Source of the DNA: Baylisascaris procyonis
Taxonomy: Eukaryota > Nematoda > Chromadorea > Rhabditida > Ascarididae
Length of the DNA stretch: 64,000 bases
Reading direction: 5' to 3'
Assembly: GCA_037389465.1 (NCBI GenBank)
Contig: JAZARR010000229.1
Span: 533,501-597,500, forward strand
The translations under genes and the position numbers were made by a program. Shown here one piece after another: positions 14,935-28,700 of this stretch. Each line of letters begins with the position of its first letter. Position 1 is the first letter of the stretch. The notes under the pieces are model-generated. The model had not been told where the DNA came from. It worked only from the letters and a program-made list of their open reading frames with translations, and ran no database searches.

Positions 14935-15263
14935 CACGCTGTGGCAATCAGATAAACGAGCCCGTTTGGGTGGACGCCGGATCTGTTTTCTAGTAAACAC
15001 GGATCGACGTCCACCGCACAGCTGTGAAGACGAATAATTTGCACATCCGTTGTGCGCAACCGGATATCCTCGGCGTAACGCCACAACTAAGAGGAAGCGT
15101 GTATTCTATGAGCGAGTTGGCCGGCACGGACAACGATGGACGAGAGACATGTGCCCCGCGGCAGATGACAGCCTGTGTAGATGGACGCATATTGGCGAAG
15201 ATTTACTCACAAATTGACGGCGCGTCACTGACCATCACAACTGCGCCCTTGTCCTTGTTGTGA
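14935..15263. other. Exon-like GC-rich island, strand unresolved
   Basis: This block stands out from the AT-rich flanks. On the minus strand an exon can be drawn at 15086-14935, with a pyrimidine-rich acceptor (CTTCCTCTTAG) and a GTAGCA donor. It is phase 0 at its start and open for 50 codons (the peptide includes AEDIRLRTTDVQIIRLHSCA). On the plus strand an 82-codon frame follows an acceptor-like CACCGCACAG near 15015 and ends at the stop at 15261-15263 (it includes DGRETCAPRQMTACVDGRI). Both readings look protein-like and both cannot be right. The minus reading would join in phase with the possible first exon at 16444-16557. No family is recognised. Confidence 0.28.
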
Positions 15264-15849
15264 TGTGCGTCTTGCGCTCAAATCACATTCCGGTTTCATC
15301 CTTTTTTCACTTTCTCATTTACCTTCGATCGTTCAAGCATTATTATTTCCTTAGCAGGCTATGCATAGCACAAGGATATGAAAGCACTTCAATCACTACT
15401 TTTAATGGCTGAATGTAGTGCAGCTGTCCTTTATAGTATAGATGGTATCGTTCAGACTGGTGAGACCATCCTTATGCTCTCATAATTTTGCGTATATTTA
15501 AAGTTCGTTCCTTGTTCACCCTTTGCATGTTACATCTTTTAACAAGGTAGTGCTGCATCTGATAACTGTTGCGCAGGAGCATCCACATAACCTGGATGGC
15601 CAGATTAGGTTGGGCGCTGATTGAAGGATGTGATTCTTATTCCATTAGCTCCACGTTTGATGACGAAGGTAAGTCGTGGAAAAAATAGGAAACATTTTGC
15701 GAAGAGTGTGTTTTGTTGTGTATGACAATTATGCTTGCAACTGTGCTGTTGTAAAAGTTATTATTATTGCTTGACCTGGGAAGTAATGGGCTTTCGATGG
15801 AAAAGGCTTGTATTTGTTTAATCTAGGTGAAAGAGAACATTTCTGTTGA

Positions 15850-16126
15850 AAATAAACATCATTCGTACCAATACGTTTTTTTGCAAATATGAAATCGGCC
15901 AATTTGTTATATTTTGGCAAAAATTCACCGCTCTCGGAGTGATAATTCTTAAGAAGATTCAACGTCTCTACAGTTATTGGTCCGTTTTTCTTCAAGAAAA
16001 CAGGTTGTGGAAGAAATGATTATCTTTTGGCGAAACATCTGGTAAATAAGGTGGATTTTATGTAATTTTTCCTTCTAACTGATTCGGTTTCTGTAGCGTA
16101 ATTCTTGCAACGTGCAGTCTGGCGTT
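15850..16126 (-). pseudogene. Degenerate mariner-like transposase, C-terminal part
   Basis: Read on the minus strand, the segment begins with NARLHVARITLQ, which resembles the DNARPHVA..TLQ block of mariner transposases. It continues through NPPYLPDVSPKDNHFF, matching the PPYSPDLAPSDYHLF signature whose first Asp is the third residue of the catalytic DDD triad. It ends with a stretch resembling the C-terminal 'INKL...NG.YF' region. An in-frame stop just before NPPY and the missing N-terminal half show that it is dead. Family signatures are from established knowledge and the alignment was made by eye. The element's ends and terminal inverted repeats were not located. A (TA)n tract follows within 70 bases on the N-terminal side. 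Confidence 0.7.
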
Positions 16127-16190
16127 TGATGCCTCTTCTTTTAGGCAGTATTGTTTGCCAATCTGCGGCATCTGTTGAATCATTCATTCA

Positions 16191-16193
<3 letters not shown>

Positions 16194-16249
<56 letters not shown>
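16194..16249. repeat. (TA)n microsatellite
   Basis: An uninterrupted AT/TA dinucleotide run of 56 bases, preceded by a short ATTC repeat (about three units). It lies next to the mariner remnant; mariners target TA, so proximity may not be accidental, but simple repeats are common in this DNA. Confidence 0.98.
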
Positions 16250-16252
<3 letters not shown>

Positions 16253-16443
16253 AAGCAAGATATGTATATATTACATATACAACTCATTTTCACGAATAAA
16301 TTCTCCTATATATTACATGCCTTCTTTGGAGTGTTAAGCGTCAAATTAAAAGAGCCAAACCCCTGCAGCAAATGTGAGTCGCTGATGCACGTTGTAATAT
16401 TGTCACCTAGACCTTCGAGCAGTGGAGAACTGTAAGTGCTTAC

Positions 16444-16557
16444 GTTAACTTGAAGTGAACGTTTGTTGAAAGTAACGTTCCGAGAAATGACGTTGCGTTC
16501 GCCACTACCGGAACTGTGTTGCTCATAGTCCTTTGAGTTGCCCATCATCCTACGCAT
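16444..16557 (-). CDS. Possible first coding exon of an unidentified minus-strand gene
   Basis: From the ATG at 16557 the minus strand reads 38 codons (MRRMMGNSKDYEQHSSGSGE and onward, ending RSLQVN) directly into a consensus donor GTAAGC, leaving phase 0. The composition (Ser, Asn, Gly, charged residues) looks like real protein rather than translated AT-rich intron. An in-frame stop shortly upstream fits an initial exon. The phase would allow a join to the minus-strand candidate at 15086-14935, placing the mariner remnant in the intron. No domain is recognised, and it remains a prediction from splice geometry and composition alone. Confidence 0.28.
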
Positions 16558-16940
16558 CAATATTCATTTTCTGCAGTTTCCTTTCTCTCGTTCTTCTGAC
16601 TGACTCATTAACGTTTCGAGTCCATGCACTGACTATACTCTCTCGTCTTGTCTTCAGAATCTTTGCACTCTCTTCATCGAATCGCCTTGTTGTGATGAAT
16701 TGATGAGTGACGATGATGTTCGTGCAGCAGACTGGTATTCGATGCTTCGTATGCTAGGTGTTCTGCACCAATGAGACCACTTTTCTTGTAAGTATGCCAT
16801 AAGACGCAAAGCGTTATTGCAGCAGTAACGGTGTTTCCTCTCTATCAAAAAATTGCACTTTTTCTCTTATCCATTTAGTAGCATATTCTTCTTCTCTTTC
16901 ATCTCTCTGTGAAGAACTCAAAATACTCGACAATTTCTGT

Positions 16941-16989
16941 TCTTTTTTTGCTTTTTGTTTTGTTTTTTTTTCTTTTTTTTTTTTTGCAG
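16941..16989. repeat. T-rich low-complexity tract
   Basis: Almost pure T with a few G and C, ending in TTTGCAG. It looks like an exaggerated polypyrimidine tract plus splice acceptor, but no convincing plus-strand exon follows. Confidence 0.8.
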
Positions 16990-19900
16990 CCGTCAGATAC
17001 GAAATGTTGCTCTCAATTGCGTTTTTCGTTTCATTACAAAATGACTGTGGTCATACACTAAACGCTTTGATAAACAGTGCTAAAATGATTGTAGTAAAGT
17101 AAAACATACGAATCTCTGTGTGAAAAGTGACTAATTTATATTGCAGCAGTAAAATTACAGCGTGAAATATCTGTAATCAAACGGAAAAATCGCTTAGAGA
17201 TTCATCAAGGGAAACTCCATTTGCGCAGCCATTTGCATGTTTGAATTTCTTTTAGCGATACCATCAGAGCATCGACTTTACCGACTTTCATAACTTTTCT
17301 TATGCATTGTATTTATGTTCATCCGTAATATCCACTAATATTTATTTCAGTGGATATGCGCCGGCATCACACTTTTCAGAATATGGTGAACAGGTTTCCT
17401 CACTCTCGGACACTACAAATTTCAGAATTTGTGGAAGTGGGCCGCAGTGAAATGATGAACAGGCATGGAAGAATTTGAAGGTTTCAATAGTTTGCGTGAA
17501 AAATCATTCGAAGACGTAAAATAACGGACGCCCCAGGCACGTTCACTAGTTCTTTGGCAGCTTCCCAATTTGTGCGCCTTGCATTTTTCATCATAGTTGG
17601 ATGCTGCAAACTTAAAAAATCGAAAACATTGAGCTGCAAATTAGGTCATAATTGGTTAACTGCGACTTTTGGTCACAAATTAGTATCCGAAAAGTTCTCC
17701 AAAAATTGGGCTTGGAGAGAGATTGTAATTCGAACGCCTTTTCTATATTGTAGTTGATTGTGCTCTGTGAAAATAATGACTGGGAACTGCGAGCAGCACA
17801 AATGAAATGAGATACATCCTCTATAATCTCAAATGCACTTTGAAGTTTTAAGAGATCTTCAGAAGTTGTTCGAGAACTCAGAAAATGAGAGTGACATACG
17901 ATGAAAACGTTTGATCAGTCATCGCATTTCGATTTTCGAAAGGAATTTGAAGTAAAAACTTTCATTGTTTTGCGGGATTTCAAGCCTCCATAGAATGCTT
18001 TTAGCGGCTATATTGTAAGCGGATATATCCTTCTGAATTAATTGGTTGAGAATCTTTCACTGTGTAGGAATATTAACGAAAGCCGTTTTCTGTGTTTTTC
18101 ACTCATGTTTTCCCATTGCGCATGAAATGAGCTGTGTATTGATATGCCTTCGGAGCAACCTATCATGCTTGCAGATTACAGCAGTCGTTGCTCTAAATAA
18201 CGTTTGTTGTTACGTATATTCCCGGAATAACATTTCGAGTAAAAGCGGAAACTTAGGCCGACATGAAAATTTCGGGTTCCCCATGGTTACCATCGGAGGC
18301 ATGCTGACATTAGAAGCGATTTTAATGAAAGATGAGTTGGCGATTTTCACATGTTCCACATTTTAACCTGTTCCTCAGCACGATCCACATTTCAATAAAG
18401 GAAAGTGCTGGTGCGTCGTTTGCATCAGCAGTTTCTTTATTTAGTCGTGGCTACTTAGGCAGCACCCCGGTGTTCGTGTTCTATGATTTTTTAAAGAGGT
18501 GTTTAGTGAATTCCCTTTGTTGAGGTGTGCTCACATTGAATTCGCCTCAAATATGGCAATGTTTTCTGAGAAGGGATTCAGACATCGACGGATTGCAATC
18601 ACCGTATGCATGCCAGTTTGTGATCGCTTTTGAAAGGCTGCGAAGTGAGCGAATTTCCTCTTCGCATTTTCTTCGCAAATATTTGTGCACAACTATAATC
18701 GCTGATATTCATGTGTTTACGAGGCTCTAATTCATGGATGAGTTTTGTCGGGTAAGGGTGTCGAAATAAAATGATATTAAAGGACATAGTTGTTGCATGA
18801 AGGAGATAGGATGAGGTGCATTGATCCATACTGTCAAAAAGTGAATGAAAACATGAGGAAATGGCTGTATGCATCATACTATTTCATAATGTTGCTTGCC
18901 TATATATTAATGGCTTGTCTTCGCCTACTTCATCCATTCACATTTCCAAGGTGATATCTGTGCTTAGCACAAATCTGCCATACCTCAGCATATGAGGTAT
19001 GCTTGAAAGCATTCTTGGTATCATTGCAGTTGTTTAGCGTTGATGAATGAAGAGGATTTTCTTGTTAGTGTGAATGTCAGCAATGGCTTTTATGACTCGG
19101 CGCCAAATGCACTTATCAGCAGCAATCACATTTTCGTTGTATGACACATCGCCGGAGAGTCTCTTTGTCACACAATTCTTCGGCTGACTAATAGTGCTTC
19201 TTATCTGTATTCTTTACGATAGTCTTCTACTAGCAAAGTCGATAAGCTTCTTCTTCGACATTGTGCTGAGTAAACAATAAGCGTTTTATGACTATACTAC
19301 AGTGAAATTGCATCAAAGTTTTCTTTATTAATTGATTTCCTATCGACATGAATCATTCCGATTAGTAAATCACTTCGAATTTGATAGACACACGAGATTT
19401 ACCATATATCTTCTTGATGATTCTGAAATTTGTGAAGAATGGACGAAAGCTCAGTGATGACTGCAAAATTGCACTGCTGACAATGCTGTATTAAACATTA
19501 CATAACATGCTCAAAGTCATGCCGAATGTGTCAATTTTTAATGACGCGTCAAACTTGCTAAAATTGTCGCGCAGTCAATATCCACTCGTCTCTATTAGAT
19601 TTTTTAAGCGTTGATTTTTTATTATGCTGTTTCTGCACAAACACACCATCATGGCGTCACATCGTCGCTTTTCTAGGTTAAGTATCTGGCCATCTATCCG
19701 TCTAATAGATAGCTTCAGCTCAGGAGTTAAACTACCGAAGTTAAGGACTTTTTTGGCACTAATGTACGCCATAGGGCAGCCTCTCATCTTATATGTTGAT
19801 CTGTGAACTTTGAAGGAAGTTCTAAATACAAAAGATAGTAAAAAAAGTTTGCCTACTCTTTCACCAGCTGGATTTCCATCTTGCATCGATCAGCCTTTGG

Positions 19901-22900
19901 ATTCAATAATCTTTTTTTGGAGGATTTGCCCAAGTGGTCAGGCCAGTTAGAAGTTACGGACATTATTTTGTGTGTTCAATTTTTCCCCCAATAGTACATT
20001 AATCCATTTGTTTAATTTAGTGAAGTTGCACACTTTTTGCCTTTTGCCTGTATAACTAAATGTTCTTATTTAATTGTTGCTCTTCATCTAGCACTTATCA
20101 TAATCTCGGTTGTGCCTTTTAAAGCTTAAAGAGTTGTTTCGGATGTTTCCTGTGAGGGATGAAGCGATTAATGAGAAGCGAGTTCATTTCTGACGACCAA
20201 TTTCGTTGAAGTGATAGCGAATTGGGCTCGTGAGTGCAGTAGACGTTACTTATTGTTCAAAATTCTTTTTACGCCTTCATGGCAAACTTCAAGCCAACTG
20301 AGTCATTTGTGCTTTCATCAAACGGTTTCAGTCTCCTTTTGTAGTGATTGTGCATTTAATAAACGTGGCTGGTCGGCGCCATACGACGCTGGCAGTCTAA
20401 CCGGCGCTAAAGTATGCGTATCGAAGTCGCTTGCTTTACCCTAGCATGTTCGAAGCTTATCGGGAATAAGTGTTTCTATGTTCAATTTCCGGCAATGGTG
20501 GCCGCCGCTTTCCAACTGTTCTTCCGCAATCGAGTGATGTTCACGCTCTACTTGTTAAATGAGATGTAATTCATTTTGCACTTGAGCCCTGCCATTCCAG
20601 TGACGTTTCGTTTGTCTTTCCTATCGTTTTATCGAATACAGTTTTAGACGGCTTTTCATTTCCGGCTTATAAACATCAGACGTGCAAACCGTTGGAATTA
20701 TGGTGATAGATTGCAGCCTTGTTGATGTACTTTTCCGAACGTGTTGTCTATCGCTTGGAGATTTCTTATTTTAATGTGCTGTTTCACGAATATTCGTCAA
20801 CTTTGACAACTCTTTAACAACTTTGCGTTTTCCATAACTTCAAGTTTCCATTTTTATATTGGCCCCCTGTCTTAAATATAAATCTTTTCACGCTAAGTAC
20901 AGTTGTGTCGCGTATCAATTGACTCCGTTTTGAAATTCGCGGGCAACAAAATCCTTCTCTATAAGCAATCTTCCTGTTGTAGTTACGTCGGACTTGGAAA
21001 GGTGTATGCGATACAAGCCTTGGAGCTTGATAGTCCTCATTGTGAATTTTGGAAAACATGGTAATCCTTATTGTGAATTTTCCAACAAAAACTCTCTTCA
21101 ATTTTGTGAATAGCCATACTCAGAGCTTCTCCGACTTTCATAGTTCTCCCACTTAAGACCATTTCTGTCGCTCTGTAACCGACTCCGTGCTTCAGATGAC
21201 CGCAGCATGCTCATACTGTGGCGCCGAAAGTTTTGCGAGTAACAATAATAATGGTTTATACCACCTAAGCGCCCTTAAGGTCTGCCCTTCCAAAGTCTTA
21301 AAGTAATTTGTTCCACCATCATGCTTCTCTCCAGTCTTATGGAAACTCTGATTCATTTTCAAACACCTTTCCTGTTGCTGCATTACACCGAGAATTTGAG
21401 CTGGTTGTTTTCCGGCACACCAACCTTGCTGATATGATACTTCGCGAAAAATATATATGAGAAACTGGTAATCGCTACTTGCAAAGTCAGAAAACGAGCG
21501 TCAGCATCTTGCTTTCACACCATTCCCTCCTCCATTCCCGCCTAAGCCTCATCAGCTCCCAATTTTCTCTTCTGCTCATAACGTCCTTCAGCAAGCGATC
21601 AGAAAACTGTCAGTCGGAATGATCTTCCTTAGATATGTGAAAACGATACCCAATGCAGTGCTGCCTAAGAAGACAGGGACGAGAGTGCACGAAGAATAGC
21701 ATGTAAACCTTCCATGTGCACGCAGACGCGTGACCGGTTATATTGTCCTGCTGAAAAAAACCGTGATCGCGGCCATTCGTTCACTGAATGTGCTTATCGT
21801 TGTATTGATCATGACTTATCAGCCCGTGCGAAACGATTGATGATATATTACAGTTAAATCTATAGTGAAAAACTTCTTTGTGGTTAGTCGTCGTTGTAAG
21901 AAATTATGTACGCAATTTTGAAAGAGCACCTCTGTAAACAACTCCACTGAGCAACTTAAAATAGAGAAGTTTTTATATGTGGAGTTGCTCGCACAATAAT
22001 TTCACAGCAACGAATTGCTGACATAAATTTCTTTCTCATGGTATCTCTACTGATACGGTGCTTGGCGAAGGTTGGAAGTAGAGGTCTTGTACCATATGCT
22101 TACAAAATCAAAAACTGTACAGCCACGCTTTTCAATCACATCATCCGCTTCATCTCTTCCCTCATATCCACTACTTTGTTCCCCTTACTCGTAATACACA
22201 TATATAAGCAGGTTTTAATCACCACCGTTAATGAGTTCTGATCACGTCCTGTTTGTCACTACTTCATTTTTATTTATTCAAATTACTCATCAACTCATCC
22301 TTTTTTAATGAAACTAAACAAGTTGCCACCATTGCGCATCAGAAATGAACGGACATTGTTTGCTTCTATCCGAAAAGAAAAGGAAAGAACCAGACTGGTA
22401 GAACTTTGTTGCAGTGGACAAATTTTTGTCATGCGTTGCTGGGATATAGCAGGGAAGGAGTTTTGAGGGGAGGAATAGGAAGGTGGAAGGGAAGAAAGAC
22501 ATTTTTGACCAAGTGACGGGTAAGGTATGAATAAGGGATTGCTTATTATCGAACTGCAAAATTTTGCAGGAAAATTTACGAATGTGGAACCAAATCCATA
22601 TTTTCCATCAAAAGCATCGCAGCATTGCTAGAACGTGATGGAATTTTTCTCACAGACCAGATTAAGCAAGGTTCTGTTAGCTCAACAAAAATTTGTGGAC
22701 TATTTAATTTCTTACTTGGCTTTGTCCACGATTTACACTGTCTCAGTGTTCGTGAACAAAAACTCACCATATCAGAAGTGGCAGCCTTAAAACATGCCAA
22801 TTCTTGTGGCGCAATGGGTATGTTTGAGCAGATTTGCTCTTGAAGCATTAGAAATCTTGCTTATGATTGTTGCATAGATTCATTTGGGAATAACTGATAT

Positions 22901-25550
22901 TCCTTTATAGTTATGACAAATTTTCATGGGAGATTTTGGTAAATGAGGCGGAAATTTTTCTTTAAGCCTGAAATTAATAAAGTTAATGAATATTCTAATT
23001 TCGATATTTGATGATAATAAAAGTATTGCTTTACTTCTTCTTTATTCTTTCCATTTTCGGTGCAGCTGCTGAGTTGAGCGGAATTTTGATATGGCTTTCA
23101 CACCATATTGCGTTATTCACCATCTCTGCCTAACTAGCCATAGCAATGTGACATGATATTAAGCAGCAAAGAAGGGCCCGGAAATTTTGCAAGTCACAGA
23201 AAAAATTGTGCCCACAAAACAAGTTTGTCGAACTAGAAATCAAAAGTGCAGAGTTGATCTGGCTGCAAGGAATGGGAATGTTTCATCAAAGAACCTTATC
23301 GCGCTGAACAAGTTACGCAGCGGTGCATTTTTATTTTTGTTTGTGTGTATTGTGGATGCCGGATGTTTGTTTCAATGAAGTGCTGTCACCAATGGCGGCT
23401 GCTATGAATGTCTGTTTACGGAGTGTACGCTTTTATTTGTGTTCCCTCTCAGCGCATTCGTTTGCTCTTCGAAATGGTCATTTCTCTAACTTTTGTTCTT
23501 ATTTGCCACATTTTCGCTCTCGTCTCATCGATAGTTACATAGCTGCTTCATATATACTTTCATATGATGGCATCGTTCAGCCAGTTTTTCCATTCGTCTT
23601 TGTTTGCGCCTTCAATGCCTAACGTTTAGCATCGCAGGTAATAATCCACAATGATAGCGGAAGATGTTTACGCTTGCGGTTCTATTTGATATGTTTGCGC
23701 CATTAAACAATTTACCTCATTTAGGACATCTTGAAATTCGTTTTCCATAATAATTGTGATAACAGGATAATTATATTGCCTTAAAAGTTGATGGGACGTT
23801 GATAATGCTAATACAGAGTTTTTTTTTTTATCGGTGAACGCTTAAATGCTGCTGATTATTGTGCCATTATGCTTATTAGTTTAAAGCGAAGATAAGAACA
23901 TTAATAGAAAGCTTATTATTTTCAAAGAGGATACTTTGTGAATGAGAATGCAAGATCAGTGACCCGACTTCGTTTCTCGCTTCTCAACTTACCATTGTAG
24001 AAATTGCTTCCTTTTTGGGTATCTTTCACTTTTTTTGCAATAACTGTTCATATTTATATGACTCTTATTTTATTTGCTCATCTTTTTCAACCGTCAATCC
24101 AGCAGAACAATTACATTACCTCGAGAGAAAAAAAACTGCACTAAAAGCATATTTGATAGAATTAGTGGGGAAGAGACCGAAAGTGGTAAATTATTCAAAA
24201 TCGAACGATAAACGAAAATGATTATTGGCAGTCGACGTAAAAACGATCGTTTAGGACGAACAAACTTCTTGTTCGCTTCTTTTTCTCATTGAATTTCTTC
24301 CATATGCATTTACTTCCGTAATTGTGATGACGTCACAGCGTTGTCGTATGTTGCTGACCGTCGCCGCAGAAACGCTTTAAATACTCATTTTTGTTTGCCG
24401 AATGAAAAGAGGAAAAATCACAAAACCGCATAGACAAGGAAAGAGTCGTCTGTTGCCATTACGTATAAACGATACGACTTCTTAAGTGCACAAAACTACC
24501 AATGGACAACATTTTTAAAATTCCTCATCTAAATTCATTGTTCATTTCAATTGGATGTTGAAAAAAATGAAGATTTCTCGATTTTTCAGGCAACTTTGCT
24601 ACTTATTGTACGCGTGTGGGATATGCAGTTGCTCTTGAATAAAGAAATTTGAAATGTATTTTTATTTTCAGATATTTTTTCTATTCATATAAAATTAGAA
24701 GTATAACTGTATGCAAATGCGCATCCAGTCTTTCATGTTACATTATATTTATTAAACTCGTCTTTCAAAAAGTCTGCACGTTTTCTGTAAGTTGGAACAA
24801 TTTTTAATGGCATGAAATCGCTTTGATTCCCGAATTAGTTCTTGACAATTCGCAAAAATTTCATAGTGGACATATTGTTTTACCCATTTATGCAGCCTGT
24901 GATAAGAATTTATATCGCTGTCATTCCAAATACTTTTTTTATTGGGGGGAACTCTGATTTATAATTCCCAGTGCTACTTTAATACAGAGATTTCTATTTT
25001 GAAGCACGAGAAGACTTGCTATAAAATGCGCAGGAGAGTGATAGCAACTAAAATTCAGTTTTGCGATCTCTTCAATTTTGTTATGAAGATTTTAGATGTG
25101 GAATTATTGAAAAGTTGCATTTTATAACCAATCAGCTTACCGAAATTTTGGCAGTTTATATCAAGGTGTATATTATATGACGGCTATGAGACCAAAGTGT
25201 TGAGTTATTTTATAGCCAGTAGGCAACTGAGCAAGCCAATAGTGAACGGAACTCGTGAAAACAACCAACCGACAAGGTTTTCTAGCAGAAAACATCTATT
25301 CGCATGTGTCTTTTATAATAATATTCCTCAGGGTCTTTTTGTTCACTGAAAACTTTTTCTGGTCACAGAAATCCAGATATGAGTTTCTTCAAGACTTACA
25401 CACCCAGTTATCATTTCTGTCGAATTACTCAAAATATTTCCGCCCTTTAAGTAGTCATTTGGGAAGCTTCTGAACAGAAGCGCTATTCAGAATGAACACA
25501 GCGTAAAAGAATATTTTTCTGTCTGCTATTGTTGTTGTTTTGTTGCTAAC
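16990..25550. other. AT-rich DNA, no defensible gene
   Basis: Many short open frames on both strands. The more protein-like scraps are on the minus strand at 19575-19886, 20814-21101, 21192-21383 and 22576-22848; the last ends at a consensus donor, GTGAGT, near 22770. None carries a domain I recognise and I could not chain them into a gene in phase. A weak tRNA-like A-box string near 19926 lacks a matching B box. Confidence 0.35.
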
Positions 25551-25769
25551 CTTCTCTTCTTTTCTTTCCATTTTTCTTAGTGCCTTGCTGTCGATCGCTT
25601 ACAACCCAATCAAATTTCTTCTGTGCTTCCATAATGCTGAGGATTTCAATCCATTTTAGTACAAGCTGACAGGCGCAGTCTATACCTTCAGTATTTCCAT
25701 AGTCTTGCAGTATGCGATCATGGCAAGTTCTGAGTCCAGTGGGACAGGCAATTGAGGTTTTTGGTGATG
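25551..25769 (-). CDS. Possible internal exon, unidentified
   Basis: The minus strand shows an acceptor-like TTTTTCTTTAG immediately before 25769 and then 72 open codons. The peptide is cysteine-containing and later lysine/arginine-rich (it includes TGLRTCHDRILQDYG, LVLKWIEILSIMEAQKKFDW and KKNGKKRRE). A GTTAGC donor follows at 25551; an alternative GTAAGC donor would end the exon at 25603. The basic tail resembles a nuclear localisation signal but I do not recognise a family. It could be a real exon of a minus-strand gene or a chance frame. No neighbouring exon was linked to it. Confidence 0.3.
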
Positions 25770-28700
25770 CTAAAGAAAAAGCAAAATGGTTTTTTTTTTG
25801 AACGTAGCCAAAACAGTACAATTTTTTATCTTTTGCATGAAAAATGTTGGTTTTTCCCGAAATCTTCTAAATGACCAGAAATTTCCTCTTAAAAGTTGAG
25901 AAGGAGACGAAGTATTCTGTGAATTATGCTTCCTTCTGAGAATTTATTTTTCTACCCATTCCACAAGCGGAACTGCAATTGCCACCAGTGGCACAATACC
26001 GACCGATGGCCACTCAGCGCTTGCTTAGTCACTTTAGTGCGGAAGCAATGAGCAGACGAAAGTGCTACGTTTGCATTGCTTCTTGTCCGTTGAGCTCTTT
26101 GGCCGAATATCCTCAATGCTTTTTACGATCATGTCCGGCCTGCGTTGTATCGTTGACAGGAAGCATCTCCGAATTAAGCAGTTTTTTTTTCTAATCTCCT
26201 TATCTCTCTTTCATCATTTTTACGCTGCGTTTAGCGGAAATCACTAATAAAAGAATTTCTATTTCCGCTTTCCACTCAGCTTATCCTCTGTTTGTTCACT
26301 GATCGTCCGTCGTCCTCTCTTTCTCTGCTAATTACGTCATTCGGATGCATTTATCAGATTTTTCCTCATAAGACGATTGTGCCTCGACGTGTGCATGATA
26401 TTGCAATCCACAAATCGATTCCCTATTTAGCTACAAGCAGCTTTATGCTGGTACACAAAATTATCTTTTTACCATCTTAGGTAGTATTCGATGAATAACA
26501 GAGCCGACTGTAGTACAAAATCGCATATGCCGTTTTCCGTTTTTTTTTTTCTATGTGAGGTAGCGTTAAGATGGAGAGGGAAGTAGAGGATAGAAAACTC
26601 GGATTTCTACTGCCCAAATGAAATGGTTTCCATTGCAGCGATAATCTTGGCGTAGTTAAACCGAATTCCTTGCCGCTTTTGTATCTCATCGAATTTATAT
26701 ATGAGAGCAGGGGCGGAATAGTCTGAAGATTCCTTCGTAAATCTATCAAATTATTGATTTTTAAAGTTGTTTATGATCAAGCTTCATGATTCTCTATTCT
26801 CTATGGACTGTTTGGTGATGCAGTCAACGATAGCACTAAATCACTCATTAGGCAAATTATGGTTGCTTAGAACACTAACGAAGCATACTAAATTAAGCTG
26901 TTACCTTTGAATAAAAAATAACTTAATGAAGGAAGACATTATTTCTTTCTTTATATATTTCAGGATTTTTCATAAATGAAAATTGAAAATTTCTTGCAAA
27001 AAGACATATTATTATGACATTATACTCTTGTTTTGTCGAATGCGTGCATATGCATGCGTATCTATTTGATGCTTTTAGAAACGTCCAGTCGTGAAAATCT
27101 ACAGGCATAAAGTGCTCCTGGAATCATTCTTAATCAAGTTCAGCGACCGACTCCAGCAGCAGTTATTGGCAAGCGCATCGTAAAATGCACAAGCCAACTT
27201 CTGTTGTAAAGTAGGGTGCACCTTTTCGGGCGAGGAAATACAGTATTCGTTCAAATAGAGGTTGTGGAACTTCTGCGTTCTTTTTTTCATAATTTTAAAA
27301 CTATATGGAAAAGCGCGTTATTTGAAAAGAGGCTTTCTCTTTTTTCATTCTGCTTAGCATAGCTAACCAGAGGGCTTTGATCCCTCATGTTAGTGAGCGA
27401 TATCTCATCATTTTAATTAAGCGATCGTGTGGAAAGGTTCTGGAGTGAAGATCCATCTAGAAAAGGTGGCTCAATTTCAGGTGGGCCTTTGATATGACGT
27501 ATGTGAGAGAGAGTGTGTAAAGGTAACTTATATATTGATTGTATGACGTTTTACCGTTTTTATTTTCCTTAATCTTCGTCAGCTATTGCATCTAGACAAT
27601 TATAGCTGATATGATACGTGAAAGTTTTTTGTAACTCCAGTGTATTGACCAATACTTTGAGAGCATTTCTTTCCCAGGAGAGAATGTCTTTTTTTTAGAG
27701 AGTCATACTCTCTCACATGTTTCAAGTTTTGATCTCGGAGTTCTCGAATTGGGCGACGGCATAAGGATGCGCATAATTATAAGTGGTTTTATTATTTTTT
27801 GGAATATTCATGGAAGCGCCTCGTTTGGTGGACTGAATTTGCAGCAAATATAGAATCATCCCATTGGTGTGCTACGATAATGCCGTATTTCTTTATAATT
27901 GCAGCGATCAGCCAGACGGCTGCTTAAAGCATTAAAAACTTGGAATGCGTAAAACGATATGTATTCTGCGAGACCTTCCTGTTATATGAAACTTTAACCG
28001 TAAAGCAATTTTCAAAATTTGTACTCATGGGAAAAAACTTCTTTACCCGAAATTATCATTTTTAAATTGTCTCCTGTAACATGCTACCACGTTTAATGCA
28101 ACAATATAGGATGACTTTGCATTCCCACTTTTGTTACGACCCATTGCTGTTCATGCAATCGGCCATTGATGACATATTACTAGGGCTTTTGCATCGCTGT
28201 TCTTTAATATTTTTGGATCCCGTTAGTCTGGCAGGCTTGATCATATACTCTTGGACATTCTAAGAAGTAGAAGCTAAACTTCTCATTATTTTCTAGTAGT
28301 CGATTTCACTCTTAAAAATATCTCTTCTTCTCTGCATAAAAAATATTGTAAGAATTCCCCCGTTCCACAGGCTACGTTTTATTTTTACAATCGTTCAACT
28401 GAGACTGCTATTTGAAAGACCCACTAATTCAACTTGTCCTTAAATGTGAAGCATTCTTCACGAAATTCCTCCAATTCCAAGCGGCGATTGCAGTAGAAGC
28501 AACTGACAGCTCTCTGTGATGTGGTTGCCATAATGAACTCGAAGTGCGGCAGCTGCCTTACTCTGCTTTATCCTTTCGTCATTTTTGCCGCGTAAAACGA
28601 AGCTTTCGCGTTTTTTTTTCTCGCTTAAATTATCGGTTTTTTGTTCAGATAGACATTTGTTATTTCGACGGCTGTATGAAGAAAGCTACTTTATTTGTTC

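Noticed and set aside
19926..19995. tRNA-like string GCCCAAGTGGTCAGGC
   Set aside because: The T-arm region lacks GTTCRANYC and the acceptor stem does not pair; at best a chance match.
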